The notes: a model not told the origin generated them from the letters alone. A DNA stretch of 64,000 bases from Blastococcus saxobsidens (GCF_002938435.1 NZ_POQT01000001.1:62001-126000), one strand, 5' to 3'; counted from the stretch's first letter, positions 52,822 to 64,000 are shown. Numbers and translations: made by a program.

Positions 52822-53427
52822 TCAGTACCAGCCGCCGGGGGGCAGCAACTCCCCGGCGGCGACCGGCGCCTCGACCCGGTTGCCCTCCGGCGCCAGCGGG
52901 CACGACCAGCGCGGGTCGTAGGCACAGGACGGGTGGTAGGCGAAGTTGAGGTCCACCACCAGCCGGCCGTCGTTCCCACCGAGGTCGGCGCCCTTCACGG
53001 TGTCGAGCAGGTAGCGGCCGCCACCGTAGGTCGCCGACCCGGCGGTGCTGTCCCGCAGCGGCAGGAAGATCCCCCCGCCGTAGAGCGCCACCCACCAGAC
53101 GTCGAGCCGGCCCAGGTTCGGCAGGTCGACCGTGCCGATCCGGTCCAGCGGCACCACGCCGTCGGCTGCGGTCGGCACCTCCAGGCGCAGCGGCGGGGCC
53201 GGGGCGACCTCCGGCTCGAACCGGAGCGCGGAGTCGTAGGCGGCCACGGGCAGCCCCTCGAACGCGCGGCGGGCCTCCGCCGACAACGGGGACTGCGGAT
53301 GCCCCGCGAACAGCTCGTCCCGGCCGTCCCGCCACCGGCGCCAGCCCTGCTCCGGATCGCGGGCGTCCCGGACGGAGGCGTGCAGCGCGGCCACGCGGCG
53401 GCGCCAGTCGAGCAGCGAGAGGGTCAC
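52822..53427 (-). CDS. DUF1684 family protein
   Basis: 201 residues. Begins VTLSLLDWRRRVAALHASVR; FAGHPQSPLSAEARRAFEGLPVAAYD, GRYLLDTVKGADLG, VVDLNFAYHPSCAYDPRWSCPLAPEGNR and GELLPPGGWY are hallmarks of DUF1684. Its function is unknown. GTG start chosen because the family N-terminus aligns and no ATG is close. It probably came with, or sits beside, the ABC cassette that interrupts the DUF3180-DUF6779 order. Confidence 0.87.
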   Translation of the reverse strand: MTLSLLDWRRRVAALHASVRDARDPEQGWRRWRDGRDELFAGHPQSPLSAEARRAFEGLPVAAYDSALRFEPEVAPAPPLRLEVPTAADGVVPLDRIGTVDLPNLGRLDVWWVALYGGGIFLPLRDSTAGSATYGGGRYLLDTVKGADLGGNDGRLVVDLNFAYHPSCAYDPRWSCPLAPEGNRVEAPVAAGELLPPGGWY

Positions 53428-53526
53428 CGGGGCACTGTGGCACCTTCTCCCGCGCGGCGCCGCGCGGTCCGGGAGCGGCCACTGTGGGCACGGGCACGGA
53501 TGCTCCCCGTGAGCGCCGCTCGTCGC

Positions 53527-53532
53527 TACGCT
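53527..53532 (+). promoter_or_regulatory. Candidate -10 (TACGCT) for DUF6779 gene
   Basis: The hexamer ends six bases before the ATG with no Shine-Dalgarno, a leaderless pattern. Confidence 0.4.
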
Positions 53533-53538
53533 GGACCC

Positions 53539-55152
53539 ATGCCCCGCCGCGAGGACGACGACGTCGCCCGGGGCGCTGCCCTCGCCGGCCCACGGACCCT
53601 GGTGCAGGCCGGCGGTTTCATGCTCGCCGCGGCGGCCACCCTCGCCGTCTTCCTCACCGACGACGCCCGGCTCCTGCGGCTCGCCGTCGTGGCCGTGGCC
53701 TGGGCCTTCGTGCTGGCCACCTTCGCCGCGGGGCGCCGTGGCGCCGACCGGGTGCGGGCGGCCGCCCGCGAGGCGGAGCTGCGCCAGGCGTACGAGCTGG
53801 AGCTCGAGCGCGAGGTCGCGGCGCGCCGCGAGTACGAGCTCGCGCTGGAGAACGAGCTGCGCCGCGAGGCCGAGGACTCGATGCGCGACGAGCTCGACGC
53901 GCTGCGCGGCGAGATCGCCTCGCTGGCCGACCTGCGCGACGAGGTCGCCCGCGTCTCCTCGTTGCGCGGCGACCTGGCGGCGCTGGGCGGGCTGCGCGAG
54001 GAGGTGGCCCGCGTGGCCGCGCTGCGCGAGGACGTCGCCGCCCTGACGTCGCTGCGCGGCGAGCTGGGGCAGATCGCCGCGCTGCGGGAGGACATGGGCC
54101 GGCTGCGCGCCGAGCTCACCGAGCAGCTGTCCAGCGAGATGCTCGTCGAGCGGATCACGATGCGCACGCAGGCCAGCCGGCTGCCGGGGGAGGCCGCCCG
54201 GCTGGACGGCCCGGCGCGCACCCTCGAGGGCGGGGCGTCGTGGACCGACGACGCGCCGCCCCGCGAGCTGACCGGTGGCTGGCCGGCCATCCGCCTGGAC
54301 GAGCCACGGCCGACGCAGCACTTCGAGCAGGTGCGCACCAGCACGGCGTGGACCCCCGCCACGCCGCCGACCACCACCTTCGCCGCCGTCCAGCAGCCGA
54401 CGCCCTCGCGGTTCGCCGCGCCGCCGCCCCCGCCGCCGCTGTCCCGCCCGCCGGTGTCCTCGGCCGCACCGCCGACCGTCGCACCGGTCGCGCCGGTCAG
54501 CTGGAGCCAGGAGCCCGGCGGCACCTATGGCACGCCCGTCGTGGCACCGGGTCCGGCGACGACGCACGAGCCGCTCGCCTCCTACCTCTCCGACCCGCGC
54601 GCCGCCGCCCCGCCGGCTCCCGAGCCGCCCCGCGCGGCGCCGCCGGAGAAGCCCGCTGCGCCCCCGGCCTTCGACCGGCACCCCCGCGCCGCGGCGCACG
54701 AGGCGGATCCGTATCTCGGGTCGTCGTGGTCGCCGGTCGACGTCGCGCCGGCCGCACCGCCGACGGTGGCCTCACCCGTCGTCACGCCGTCGTCGGTGCT
54801 GCCGTCCCCGCCGGAGCCGCAGCAGCCACCCCTGGACCGGCCGGTCACGTGGTCGCTGCTGGACCCGCCGCCCGCGGCTCCCGCCGGCGACGGGCCGCGC
54901 CGCCGGCGCACCGACGGACCGCCGGAGACGCCGCTCCCGCCGGCCCACGCGCCGACGACGGAGCACCCCGCCGCCGCGCCGCGCTGGTCCGAGCAGGGTC
55001 ACGAGGCCTCCGGCCCCGACACCTCCGACCGGCTGGCCCGGATCCTCGCCGAGAACGGGGTGACCCCGGAGTCGGGTGGTCGTCGCCGGCGCCGCTACCG
55101 GGAGGACGGCGAGTCCGACGACGTCCTGGCCCGGGTGCTCGGCCGGGAGTGA
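53539..55152 (+). CDS. DUF6779-type coiled-coil and Pro-rich membrane protein
   Basis: 537 residues. Two helices near the N-terminus (~24-40, ~48-63) anchor it. Residues ~70-205 are a charged coiled coil with repeating 'LR-E-VARV-ALRED' units (e.g. LREEVARVAALREDVAALTSLR). Residues ~225-490 are Pro/Ala-rich and likely disordered; the end has LARILAENGVTPESGGRRRRRYREDGE, a conserved-looking tail. Its place between the fol and pan genes matches Rv3604c. Function unknown; it could be a wall or division scaffold. Confidence 0.8.
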   Translation: MPRREDDDVARGAALAGPRTLVQAGGFMLAAAATLAVFLTDDARLLRLAVVAVAWAFVLATFAAGRRGADRVRAAAREAELRQAYELELEREVAARREYELALENELRREAEDSMRDELDALRGEIASLADLRDEVARVSSLRGDLAALGGLREEVARVAALREDVAALTSLRGELGQIAALREDMGRLRAELTEQLSSEMLVERITMRTQASRLPGEAARLDGPARTLEGGASWTDDAPPRELTGGWPAIRLDEPRPTQHFEQVRTSTAWTPATPPTTTFAAVQQPTPSRFAAPPPPPPLSRPPVSSAAPPTVAPVAPVSWSQEPGGTYGTPVVAPGPATTHEPLASYLSDPRAAAPPAPEPPRAAPPEKPAAPPAFDRHPRAAAHEADPYLGSSWSPVDVAPAAPPTVASPVVTPSSVLPSPPEPQQPPLDRPVTWSLLDPPPAAPAGDGPRRRRTDGPPETPLPPAHAPTTEHPAAAPRWSEQGHEASGPDTSDRLARILAENGVTPESGGRRRRRYREDGESDDVLARVLGRE

Positions 55153-55155
55153 CTC

Positions 55156-55908
55156 TCAGCGCGGGCCGCGGGACAGACCTCCGCCGTCGATCACCAGCGT
55201 CTGGCCGGTGACCCAGCCCGCGCCCTCGCCGAGCAGGTAGGCCGCCGCCTCGCCGATGTCCTCCGGCGTCCCCAGCCGGGCCATCGGGTAGGCCTGGGCG
55301 ACTTCGGCCTCGCGGCCCTCGAACAGCGCCCCGGCGAAGCGCGTCTTCACGACCGCCGGGGCGACGGCGTTGACTCGGACCTTCGGCGCGAGCTCCACGG
55401 CCAGCTGGGTGGTGAGGTTGATGAGGGCGGCCTTGCTCACCCCGTAGGCGCCGATCTCCTGCGACGAGCGCAGGCCGGCCACCGAGGCGACGAAGAGCAT
55501 CGACCCGCCGTGCTCGGCCATCCAGGCGCGCCACGCCTCCTGCACGAGGCCGAGGGCGGCGACCACGTTGGTGTCGAGGATCTTGCGGAAGGCGGCCAGG
55601 TCCAGGTCCATGAGCGGCCCGTACGCCGGGTTGATGCCGACGTTGCCGACCAGCACGTCCAGGCTGCCGAAGGTGTCGACGGCAGTGCGCACGGCCTCGG
55701 CGCGGTGTTCGGCGTCCCCGGCGTTCCCCGCGACGGCGACGGCCACCTCCGGCCCGCCCAGCGCCTCCACCGCCTCGGCCAGCGCGTCGGGCTTGCGGGC
55801 GGTGAGGACCACCCGCGCTCCGCGGTCGACCAGGCTCTTCGCGATGCCCAGCCCGATGCCCCGGCTGCCGCCGGTGACCAGAGCGGTGCGTCCCTCGAAC
55901 GTGCGCAC
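55156..55908 (-). CDS. Short-chain dehydrogenase/reductase
   Basis: 250 residues. The cofactor loop is [12 protein letters not shown] (13-24), the Asn region is [10 protein letters not shown], catalytic Ser lies in FVASVAG, and Tyr/Lys in [20 protein letters not shown] and [11 protein letters not shown]-type ending ([15 protein letters not shown]) complete the classical SDR. Substrate unknown. GGGAGG upstream of the GTG start. Its neighbours in M. tuberculosis do not include an SDR, so it is probably a local insertion, convergent with the DUF6779 gene (stops four bases apart). Confidence 0.88.
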   Translation of the reverse strand: MRTFEGRTALVTGGSRGIGLGIAKSLVDRGARVVLTARKPDALAEAVEALGGPEVAVAVAGNAGDAEHRAEAVRTAVDTFGSLDVLVGNVGINPAYGPLMDLDLAAFRKILDTNVVAALGLVQEAWRAWMAEHGGSMLFVASVAGLRSSQEIGAYGVSKAALINLTTQLAVELAPKVRVNAVAPAVVKTRFAGALFEGREAEVAQAYPMARLGTPEDIGEAAAYLLGEGAGWVTGQTLVIDGGGLSRGPR

Positions 55909-56190
55909 GGTGCCTCCCTCGTCGGTGTGCCGGAGGTCACGGTAGGTCCGGCCGGCGGGCCGCTGCTCCGCGGGTCGCCGGCACCCGGGTGAGCTATGAC
56001 ACAGGCGGCAGACGTTGCGGGCGGCCGGAAGCGGTCACACACTCGCCATCGGCACGTCGCCCGCGTGACACACCTGGTTGCAGCGGACGCCGACCGCAGC
56101 ACGACCCGCACGACCCCTTCGCGGCCGCCGCCAGCGGTGGCCGTGACCGACGTCCGGTACCCGGCAGGGACTGGAACGAGAGGTGCACCG

Positions 56191-57135
56191 ATGCCTGCTG
56201 CCCGCAGGACCGTCCGTGCCGCCGGTCTCCCGGCGGCCTCCGAGGCCCCCGCCCGCCTGCGCGTCGGGGTGATCGGCGCCGGCCGCGTCGGCGCCGTCCT
56301 GGGTGCCGCACTCGCCGCCGCCGGCCACGACGTGGTCGCCGCATCCGGACTCTCCGCCGCTTCGCACCTGCGGGCCGGTCGCCTGCTGCCGGCCGTCCCG
56401 CTGGTCCCCGCCGACGAGGTCGTCCTCGCCGCCGACCTGGTCGTCCTGGCCGTCCCCGACGACACGCTGCCCGGGCTGGTCGCCGGTCTGGCCGAGACCG
56501 GTCACTGGCGGGCGGGTCAGCTGGCCTTCCACACCTCCGGCGCCCACGGCCTGGCCGTGCTCGCGCCCGCCGAGGAGTGCGGCGTGCTCGCCCTCGCGCT
56601 GCACCCGGCCATGACCTTCTCCGGCGCGCCCGAGGATGCCGACCGGCTCGCCGGCGCCCCGTTCGGCGTCACCAGCCGCCCCGAGCACCGCCCGGTCGCC
56701 GAGACCCTCGTCCTGGAGATGGGCGGAGAACCCTTCTTCGTCGCCGAGGCCGACCGCGGGCTCTACCACGCGGCGCTGGTCACCGGCGCCAACCACCTGG
56801 TCACGCTGGTCGCCGAGGCGGCCGACCTGCTGCGCACCGCGGGCGTCACCGATCCGGCCCGCGTGCTGGGTCCGCTGCTCACGGCCGCGCTGGACAACGG
56901 TCTGCGCCGCGGCGACCGCGGCCTGACCGGCCCCGTCAGCCGGGGCGACGTCGGCACCGTGGGCCACCACCTCGACACCTTGACCGAGCGCGCGCCCGAG
57001 GCCGTGGCCGCCTACGTGGCCATGGCCCGCCGCACCACCGAGCGGGCGCTGGCCGCCGGCCGGCTCAAGCGGCACGAGGGGGCGCCGCTGCTGGAGCTGC
57101 TGGACGGCTCCGCACACCCGGCGGAGTCGCGGTGA
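56191..57135 (+). CDS. Rossmann-like and DUF2520 domain protein (Rv3603c-type)
   Basis: 314 residues. An NAD(P)-binding loop [24 protein letters not shown] (~30-53) resembles ketopantoate reductase and Pro[15 protein letters not shown] and [15 protein letters not shown] follow, and the DUF2520 helical domain has [24 protein letters not shown]. It is always next to panC in actinobacteria, so a role near pantothenate synthesis is likely, possibly supplying the PanE step, but this is unproven. GAGAGGTG before the ATG decides the start. Overlaps panC by four bases. Confidence 0.87.
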   Translation: MPAARRTVRAAGLPAASEAPARLRVGVIGAGRVGAVLGAALAAAGHDVVAASGLSAASHLRAGRLLPAVPLVPADEVVLAADLVVLAVPDDTLPGLVAGLAETGHWRAGQLAFHTSGAHGLAVLAPAEECGVLALALHPAMTFSGAPEDADRLAGAPFGVTSRPEHRPVAETLVLEMGGEPFFVAEADRGLYHAALVTGANHLVTLVAEAADLLRTAGVTDPARVLGPLLTAALDNGLRRGDRGLTGPVSRGDVGTVGHHLDTLTERAPEAVAAYVAMARRTTERALAAGRLKRHEGAPLLELLDGSAHPAESR

Positions 57136-58013
57136 CGACGGCCGTGCCCACCGCCCCCGCCGTGGCCGAGTCCGTCGTCGAGCTGCGCCGTCTCGTGGCG
57201 GCCCTCCCGGGCCCGGTGGCCCTCGTCCCGACCATGGGCGCGTTGCACGAGGGGCACCGGACCCTGGTGCGTGCGGCCCGCGAGCGCGCCGGGAGCGTCG
57301 TCGTCTCGGTGTTCGTCAACCCGACGCAGTTCGGCCCCGGTGAGGACTTCGACCGCTATCCGCGCACCTGGGACGCCGACCTGGCGGCCCTGGCGGAGGA
57401 GCGCGCCGACGTCGTCTTCCACCCGCCGGTCGAGGAGGTCTACCCGGCCGGCGCCCTGGGCGTGACGGTCGACCCGGGTCCGCTGGGCTCGGTCATCGAG
57501 GGATCGGTCCGTCCCGGGCACTTCGCCGGCGTGCTGACCGTCGTCGCCAAGCTGTTCGGGCTCGTCCGTCCCGACCTGGCCCTCTTCGGCGAGAAGGACT
57601 ACCAGCAGCTCACGCTGATCCGCGCCATGGCCCGGGAGCTGGCGCTGGGCGTGGAGGTCGTCGGCGTGCCCACGGTCCGCGAGGACGACGGCATGGCGCT
57701 GTCCAGCCGCAACCGGTACCTCTCGCCGGAGCAGCGGGCCACTGCCGCCGCCGTCTCCGCGGCCCTCCGCGCCGGGGCGGCCGCCGGACCGCAGGGCCCC
57801 GATGCCGTCCTGGCCGCCGCCCGCGCCGTCCTCGCCGACCACCCCGGCCTGCTCCAGGACTACCTGCAGCTGACCGATCTCGACCTGGGGCCGGCGCCGA
57901 CCGCCGGTCCCGCCCGACTGCTGGTGGCCGTCCGCGCCGGCAGCACCCGGCTCCTCGACAACACCCACGTCGACCTCCACCGCCCGACCCAGCCCACGGG
58001 AGACGCCCGATGA
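57132..58013 (+). CDS. panC: Pantothenate synthetase
   Basis: 293 residues. It ligates pantoate and beta-alanine with ATP. HIGH-like motif MGALHEGH (38-45), [43 protein letters not shown] start overlaps the DUF2520 stop, and the stop overlaps panD (ATGA): DUF2520, panC and panD form a coupled unit. Confidence 0.95.
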   Translation: MTTAVPTAPAVAESVVELRRLVAALPGPVALVPTMGALHEGHRTLVRAARERAGSVVVSVFVNPTQFGPGEDFDRYPRTWDADLAALAEERADVVFHPPVEEVYPAGALGVTVDPGPLGSVIEGSVRPGHFAGVLTVVAKLFGLVRPDLALFGEKDYQQLTLIRAMARELALGVEVVGVPTVREDDGMALSSRNRYLSPEQRATAAAVSAALRAGAAAGPQGPDAVLAAARAVLADHPGLLQDYLQLTDLDLGPAPTAGPARLLVAVRAGSTRLLDNTHVDLHRPTQPTGDAR

Positions 58014-58513
58014 TGCGCACGATGCTCAAGTCCAAGATCCACCGGGCGACGGTCACCCAGGCGGACCTGCACTACGTCGGCTCGGTGACCATCGACGAGG
58101 ACCTCCTCGACGCCGCCGACCTGCTGCCCGGTGAGCAGGTCGCGATCGTCGACGTCACCAACGGCGCCCGGCTGGAGACCTACGTGATCCCCGGCGAGCG
58201 CGGCACCGGGGTGATCGGCATCAACGGTGCCGCCGCGCACCTGGTGCACCCCGGCGACCTGGTCATCCTCATCAGCTACGGCCTGATGGACGAGACCGAG
58301 GCCAAGAGCTACCTGCCCAAGGTCGTGCACGTCGACGCCGCCAACCGCGTGGTCGAACTCGGCGCGGACCCGTCGGCCCCGGTGCCCGGGTCCTCCGACA
58401 TGCAGCGCAGCCCCTCTGCAGCTGCTGATTTCCGGCCTCGTCCCGGGTTCCCTCGCGAGCTTGCGAGCGGAGAGCAGGACGAGGTCCTTCCACTCGGCGT
58501 CCCGATCCGGTGA
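58010..58513 (+). CDS. panD: Aspartate 1-decarboxylase with repeat-derived C-terminal extension
   Basis: 167 residues, against ~139 in M. tuberculosis. It makes beta-alanine. Self-cleavage site is G24-S25 in [41 protein letters not shown] is the conserved core. The core ends near residue 129; the remaining ~38 residues (residues 142-160 encoded by hairpin repeat copy D) do not look like PanD. The tail probably arose when a repeat replaced the original stop. It may be cleaved, disordered or tolerated. Confidence 0.9.
   Translation: MMRTMLKSKIHRATVTQADLHYVGSVTIDEDLLDAADLLPGEQVAIVDVTNGARLETYVIPGERGTGVIGINGAAAHLVHPGDLVILISYGLMDETEAKSYLPKVVHVDAANRVVELGADPSAPVPGSSDMQRSPSAAADFRPRPGFPRELASGEQDEVLPLGVPIR
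58434..58487 (+). repeat. Dispersed hairpin repeat, copy D (inside panD 3' end)
   Basis: Outer arms GGCCTCGTCC (58434-58443) and GGACGAGGTCC (58477-58487) pair over eight perfect bases; inner CTCGCGAGCTTGCGAG matches the centre of the other copies. Unlike copies A-C it is translated, as part of panD. Confidence 0.65.
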
Positions 58514-58517
58514 CCCG

Positions 58518-59324
58518 GTGCTGCTGACCGTCGACGTCGGCAACAGCCAGACGGTCCTGGCCACCTTCGACGGCGACCGGCGGATCGGTACCTGGCGGGT
58601 GACCACCGCGGCACGGGCCACCGCCGACGAGCTGCGGATGGTCTGGCGCGGGCTGCTGCGCGACACCGAGGTGACCGGCGTCGCCGCCTGCTCCACGGTG
58701 CCGGCGCTGCTGCCCTCGCTGCGCCAGCTGTTGGACTCCTTCGACGTCCCGGTGGTGCTGATCGGCCCGGGTGTGCGCACGGGGGTGCCGCTGCACGTGG
58801 ACAACCCGCGCGAGGTGGGCGCCGACCGGGTGGTGACCGCGTTGGCGGCCCACGAGCTGTTCGGTCGCACACCCGACGGGCGCGGCCGGCCGGTCGTCGT
58901 CGTCGACTTCGGGACCTCGACCAACGTCGACGCCGTCGGCCCCGGGGGGCAGTTCCTCGGCGGCGCACTGGCCCCCGGCGTGGAGGTCAGCCTGGACGCG
59001 CTGGCCAACCGTGCCGCACAGCTGCGCTCGGTGGAGCTGACCTGTCCGCCGCAGGCCATCGGCAAGAACACCGTGGCCGCCCTGCAGTCCGGTCTGGTGC
59101 TCGGGTTCGCCGGTCTGGTCGACGGCCTGGTCGGCCGGATCGCCGCCGAGCTCGTCGCCCAGTTCGGGACCCCGCCGGTCGTCGTGGCCACCGGCGGGCT
59201 CGCCCCGGTGGTCGTCGACAGCTGCCGCACGATCGGCGAGCGGGAGCCCGACCTCACGGTGCACGGGCTCCGGCTGGCCTTCCAGCGGCAGCAGGCCGCC
59301 GAGCGGCGTACCGCCGCCCCGTAG
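58518..59324 (+). CDS. coaX: Type III pantothenate kinase
   Basis: 268 residues. First step of CoA synthesis from pantothenate. ASKHA-fold motifs: [15 protein letters not shown] (phosphate loop), [25 protein letters not shown] and [25 protein letters not shown] start five bases after panD, completing a pantothenate-to-CoA cluster. A rival frame start at 58461 lies inside panD and is not favoured. Confidence 0.93.
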   Translation: MLLTVDVGNSQTVLATFDGDRRIGTWRVTTAARATADELRMVWRGLLRDTEVTGVAACSTVPALLPSLRQLLDSFDVPVVLIGPGVRTGVPLHVDNPREVGADRVVTALAAHELFGRTPDGRGRPVVVVDFGTSTNVDAVGPGGQFLGGALAPGVEVSLDALANRAAQLRSVELTCPPQAIGKNTVAALQSGLVLGFAGLVDGLVGRIAAELVAQFGTPPVVVATGGLAPVVVDSCRTIGEREPDLTVHGLRLAFQRQQAAERRTAAP

Positions 59325-59327
59325 GCT
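59322..59327 (+). promoter_or_regulatory. Candidate -10 (TAGGCT) for lysS
   Basis: TAGGCT, overlapping the coaX stop, ends eight bases before the lysS GTG; leaderless arrangement identical in spacing to def. Confidence 0.5.
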
Positions 59328-59335
59328 GGGCCCCC

Positions 59336-60856
59336 GTGACGGACGTAGGACCCAGCGGCCCCGGCGACGACAACGGCGGCGAGGAGCTGCCCGAGCAGAT
59401 GCGCGTCCGCCGCGCCAAGCTCGACCGGCTGCGGGAAGCGGGCATCGACCCCTTCCCGGTCGGCGTGCCGCGCACGACCACGCTCGGCGCGGTCCGGACC
59501 GAGCACCCCGACCTCGCGCCGGACACGATGACCGACCGGCAGGTGGCGGTGACCGGGCGGGTCATCTTCTTCCGCAACACCGGCAAGCTGTGCTTCGCCA
59601 CCCTGCGCGAGGGCGACGCGGAGCTGCAGGTGATGCTCTCCCGCGATCGCGTCGGCGAGGACGCCCTGGCCGCCTGGAAGGCCGACGTCGACCTCGGTGA
59701 CCACGTGCAGGTCACCGGCGAGGTCGGGACGTCGCGACGCGGCGAGCTCTCGGTCTTCGCCGACTCCTGGCAGCTGACCGCCAAGGCGCTGCGCCCGCTG
59801 CCCGTGGCGCACAAGCCGATGAGCGAGGAGCTGCGCGTCCGCCGCCGCTACGTGGACCTGATCGTGCGGGACGAGGCGCGCCGCACGGTGCGCCAGCGGG
59901 CCACCGTCATGTCCACGCTGCGGGCCGGCCTGACCCGGCGGCAGTTCATCGAGGTCGAGACGCCCATGCTGCAGACGGTCCACGGTGGCGCGGCCGCCCG
60001 GCCGTTCCGCACCCACATGAACGCCTTCGACCTCGACCTCTACCTGCGCATCGCGCCCGAGCTGTTCCTCAAGCGCTGCATCGTCGGCGGGCTGGATCGG
60101 GTCTTCGAGATCAACCGGAACTTCCGGAACGAGGGTGCCGACAGCTCGCACTCCCCGGAGTTCGCGATGCTGGAGTTCTACGCGGCCTACACCGACTACT
60201 CCGACGTCGCCGCCATCACCCGGGAACTGATCCAGGAGAGCTGCGTGGCCCTCTTCGGCGACCACGTGGCCCGTCACCACGACGGCACGGAGCTCGACCT
60301 CTCCGGCGAGTGGCGGCAGGTCAAGCTGTTCGACCTCGTGTCGGAGGCGGTGGGGGAGCCGGTCACGCCGGAGACCCCGATCGAGCACCTGCGGGCGCTG
60401 GCGGAGCGGCACGACGTGGGGGTGGACCCGGCGTGGATCCACGGCAAGGTCGTCGAGGAGCTGTTCGAGGCGCTGGTGCAGCCGTCGCTGCTGGCCCCGA
60501 CGTTCGTCCTGGACTACCCGGTGGACACCTCGCCGCTGACCCGGGCGCACCGGTCCGAGCCGGGCGTGGCCGAGAAGTGGGACCTCTACATCGGCGGCAT
60601 CGAGCGCGGGACCGGCTACTCCGAGCTGGTCGACCCGGTGGTGCAGCGCGAGCGCTTCACCCAGCAGGCGCTGCTGGCGGCGGCCGGTGACCCCGAGGCG
60701 ATGGCGCTCGACGAGGACTTCCTCGAGGCGCTCGAGTACGGAATGCCGCCGACGGGTGGCGTGGGCATGGGCATGGACCGGCTCATGATGACGCTCACCG
60801 GGCTCGGAATCCGCGAGACGATCCTCTTTCCACTGGTGAGACCAATTAGTTCCTGA
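59336..60856 (+). CDS. lysS: Lysyl-tRNA synthetase (class II)
   Basis: 506 residues. N-terminal OB fold ([31 protein letters not shown]), then the class II catalytic domain: motif 2 [29 protein letters not shown] and motif 3 [15 protein letters not shown]. It charges tRNA-Lys. Conserved place between coaX and lsr2. GTG start after a leaderless-type promoter. Confidence 0.96.
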   Translation: MTDVGPSGPGDDNGGEELPEQMRVRRAKLDRLREAGIDPFPVGVPRTTTLGAVRTEHPDLAPDTMTDRQVAVTGRVIFFRNTGKLCFATLREGDAELQVMLSRDRVGEDALAAWKADVDLGDHVQVTGEVGTSRRGELSVFADSWQLTAKALRPLPVAHKPMSEELRVRRRYVDLIVRDEARRTVRQRATVMSTLRAGLTRRQFIEVETPMLQTVHGGAAARPFRTHMNAFDLDLYLRIAPELFLKRCIVGGLDRVFEINRNFRNEGADSSHSPEFAMLEFYAAYTDYSDVAAITRELIQESCVALFGDHVARHHDGTELDLSGEWRQVKLFDLVSEAVGEPVTPETPIEHLRALAERHDVGVDPAWIHGKVVEELFEALVQPSLLAPTFVLDYPVDTSPLTRAHRSEPGVAEKWDLYIGGIERGTGYSELVDPVVQRERFTQQALLAAAGDPEAMALDEDFLEALEYGMPPTGGVGMGMDRLMMTLTGLGIRETILFPLVRPISS

Positions 60857-61004
60857 ACAGTTACTCCCGCGTCACCAGAAAAGGGCAGCAGGAGTCGGGC
60901 ACAATCCCTCGAATAGAAGGGGCTTGTGCTTTAATCGACTTCGCACCCGCCGGGTGCGCATTATCGACCGGCTCCCCGGAGTCGCTGCGAAAAGCGAGGA
61001 ACGA
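60857..61004 (+). promoter_or_regulatory. A+T-richer upstream region of lsr2 with hairpin
   Basis: This 148-base gap is markedly less GC-rich than its surroundings (runs such as GAAAAGG, GCTTTAATCG). CGCACCC-GCC-GGGTGCG forms a perfect 7-bp hairpin at 60942-60958. Lsr2 binds A+T-rich DNA, so autoregulation is plausible. A Shine-Dalgarno-like GCGAGGA precedes the ATG. Confidence 0.45.
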
Positions 61005-61355
61005 ATGGCGCGCAAGGTCCAGGTCATCCTGAGCGACGATCTCGACGAGAACCTCCCGGCCGACGAGACCGTCAGCTTCTCCCTGGACGGGACCTCGTAC
61101 GAGATCGATCTGGCGGAGAAGAACGCCAAGGAGTTGCGCGACGCCTTCGCCCGTTACGTCTCGGCGGCGCGCAAGGTCGGTCGTGGCTCCGGGCGCTCCT
61201 CCGGCGGTGGCCGCTCCCGCGCCACCGGCGGTGGTCGCATGGATCGCGAGCAGGCCGGCGCCATCCGCGACTGGGCCCGGAAGAACGGGCACGCGGTCAG
61301 CGACCGCGGCCGCATCCCGGCCAGCGTCGTCGAGGCCTACGAGGCCGCGCACTGA
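61005..61355 (+). CDS. lsr2: Nucleoid-associated xenogeneic silencer Lsr2
   Basis: 116 residues. N-terminal dimerisation domain ([36 protein letters not shown]), a Gly/Ser/Arg linker, and a C-terminal AT-hook-like domain with R101-G-R103 in [12 protein letters not shown]. It bridges A+T-rich DNA and silences foreign genes. ATG chosen after GAGGA; longer versions of the frame lack family similarity. Single copy in the window, between lysS and clpC as in mycobacteria. Confidence 0.95.
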   Translation: MARKVQVILSDDLDENLPADETVSFSLDGTSYEIDLAEKNAKELRDAFARYVSAARKVGRGSGRSSGGGRSRATGGGRMDREQAGAIRDWARKNGHAVSDRGRIPASVVEAYEAAH

Positions 61356-61415
61356 AGAAGGACCCCGCTCCTCCCCAGCCCTCGCACGCTCGGGCCGGGC
61401 CCCTGGAGCGGGGCC
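61353..61415 (+). repeat. Dispersed hairpin repeat, copy C (after lsr2)
   Basis: Begins TGAAGAAGG at the lsr2 stop. CCCCGCTCC (61363-61371) pairs with GGAGCGGGG (61405-61413); the centre CCTCGCACGCTCGGGCCGGGCCCCTG resembles copies A and B. Same position relative to a stop codon as copies A and B. Confidence 0.75.
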
Positions 61416-61597
61416 GTTCCAGAACGTCGCCAAGCTCGGTTCCTGTGATGGGGAGCCGGGCTTGCGGCGTTCCGGGGCGGCACGCCGACGTCCGCTGACG
61501 GCGTAACCGACCTGGAACACCACCCCCCGAGGGGCCGTTGCACCCGACAGCCATCCACCGCACCGCCGCACGGCGACGGGACGGCGTGGTCCGCGAC

Positions 61598-61603
61598 TAC
61601 AGT
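61598..61603 (+). promoter_or_regulatory. Candidate -10 (TACAGT) for clpC
   Basis: TACAGT would start a ~95-100 base leader. No certain -35; no ClgR or HAIR operator could be recognised with confidence. Confidence 0.4.
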
Positions 61604-61642
61604 GGAATGACCGGTGCCCCCAGCGCCGACGGACGTCGGGTG

Positions 61643-61667
61643 CCCCTTCCCCAGACCAGGGAAGGGC
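61643..61667 (+). promoter_or_regulatory. Leader hairpin before clpC
   Basis: CCCTTCCC (61644-61651) pairs with GGGAAGGG (61659-61666) around a 7-base loop within the clpC leader, 37 bases before the start. Confidence 0.45.
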
Positions 61668-61702
61668 AGTGCCGGACCAGCCGGTCGAAGGAGAAGCAGC
61701 AG

Positions 61703-64000
<2,298 letters not shown>

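Larger units (their letters stand above)
61356..61702. other. Intergenic region between lsr2 and clpC
   Basis: Holds hairpin copy C at its start, a TACAGT hexamer at 61598-61603 as probable clpC -10, and an 8-bp hairpin in the resulting 100-base leader. Between 61416 and 61590 I see no gene or clear signal. Confidence 0.5.

Overview
The window is very GC-rich, and nearly every gene uses GC-ending codons and ATG or GTG starts. It carries a tad/ssd pilus locus, an lsr2 gene and a topA-holB-ppa-dacB-tilS-hpt-ftsH-fol-pan-coaX-lysS-lsr2-clpC gene order. From general knowledge this order matches the Mycobacterium tuberculosis Rv3596c-Rv3662c region, so the host is an actinobacterium. The dTMP kinase fused to an MFS protein, the DUF222/HNH gene, the K+-independent proton-pumping pyrophosphatase and the interspersed hairpins suggest Geodermatophilaceae or a near relative; that family-level call is inference.

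Layout. 1-1.0 kb: end of a DUF222/HNH (13E12-type) gene with an apparent frameshift at its HNH motif. 1.4-12.7 kb: a mixed housekeeping block in which four cobalamin/siroheme genes (cysG, cobC, cobQ, cobD) lie dispersed on the minus strand among a DODA-type dioxygenase, an AbrB transporter, a PemK-like protein, VOC and PPOX proteins, a thioesterase, an acyltransferase and a PAS-ANTAR regulator. 12.7-18.2 kb: def, a GlgC-like gene, a TPR protein, an epimerase, an FKBP lipoprotein, a phosphatase and a conserved [15 protein letters not shown] protein. 18.3-24.1 kb: HAD phosphatase and the ssd-tadA-tadB-tadC-pilin-tadE operon. 24.2-33.3 kb: MrfA-like helicase, hppA, topA and a methyltransferase. 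33.4-34.9 kb: a 53-residue zinc-ribbon gene, a decayed VOC pseudogene and tam. 35.1-38.7 kb: MFS-tmk fusion, holB and tRNA-Thr(CGU). 38.9-48.9 kb: ppa, dacB, a DUF2342-type metalloprotease-like gene, tilS, hpt, ftsH, folE-folP-folB-folK and DUF3180. 48.9-53.4 kb: a compatible-solute ABC transporter (ATPase divergent from two permeases and a binding protein) plus a DUF1684 gene, apparently inserted in the fol-pan block. 53.5-64 kb: DUF6779 coiled-coil protein, SDR, DUF2520, panC-panD-coaX, lysS, lsr2 and the 5' part of clpC.

How the genes work together. folE-folP-folB-folK make the pterin half of folate; panC-panD-coaX make pantothenate and phosphopantothenate, and the DUF2520 protein next to them may be linked to that pathway. 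tilS, hpt, lysS, tRNA-Thr, def, topA, holB and tmk are information-processing functions; ftsH and clpC are ATP-dependent proteases. Many start codons sit 6-8 bases after a TANNNT hexamer, which points to widespread leaderless transcription.

Most unusual observations: (i) the glycine-betaine-type binding protein is circularly permuted, with the family's C-terminal segment at its N-terminus; (ii) a dispersed family of hairpins lies just after stop codons, with a conserved centre and co-varying outer stems, and one copy has been captured as a C-terminal extension of PanD; (iii) a second dispersed repeat carries a ready-made Shine-Dalgarno sequence in front of two unrelated genes; (iv) a tandem 17-bp duplication at the folE start creates a six-codon leader ORF; (v) a 20-bp perfect palindrome precedes the permuted binding protein; (vi) Ssd has a degenerate P-loop. 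No CRISPR array, insertion sequence, prophage or rRNA was seen.
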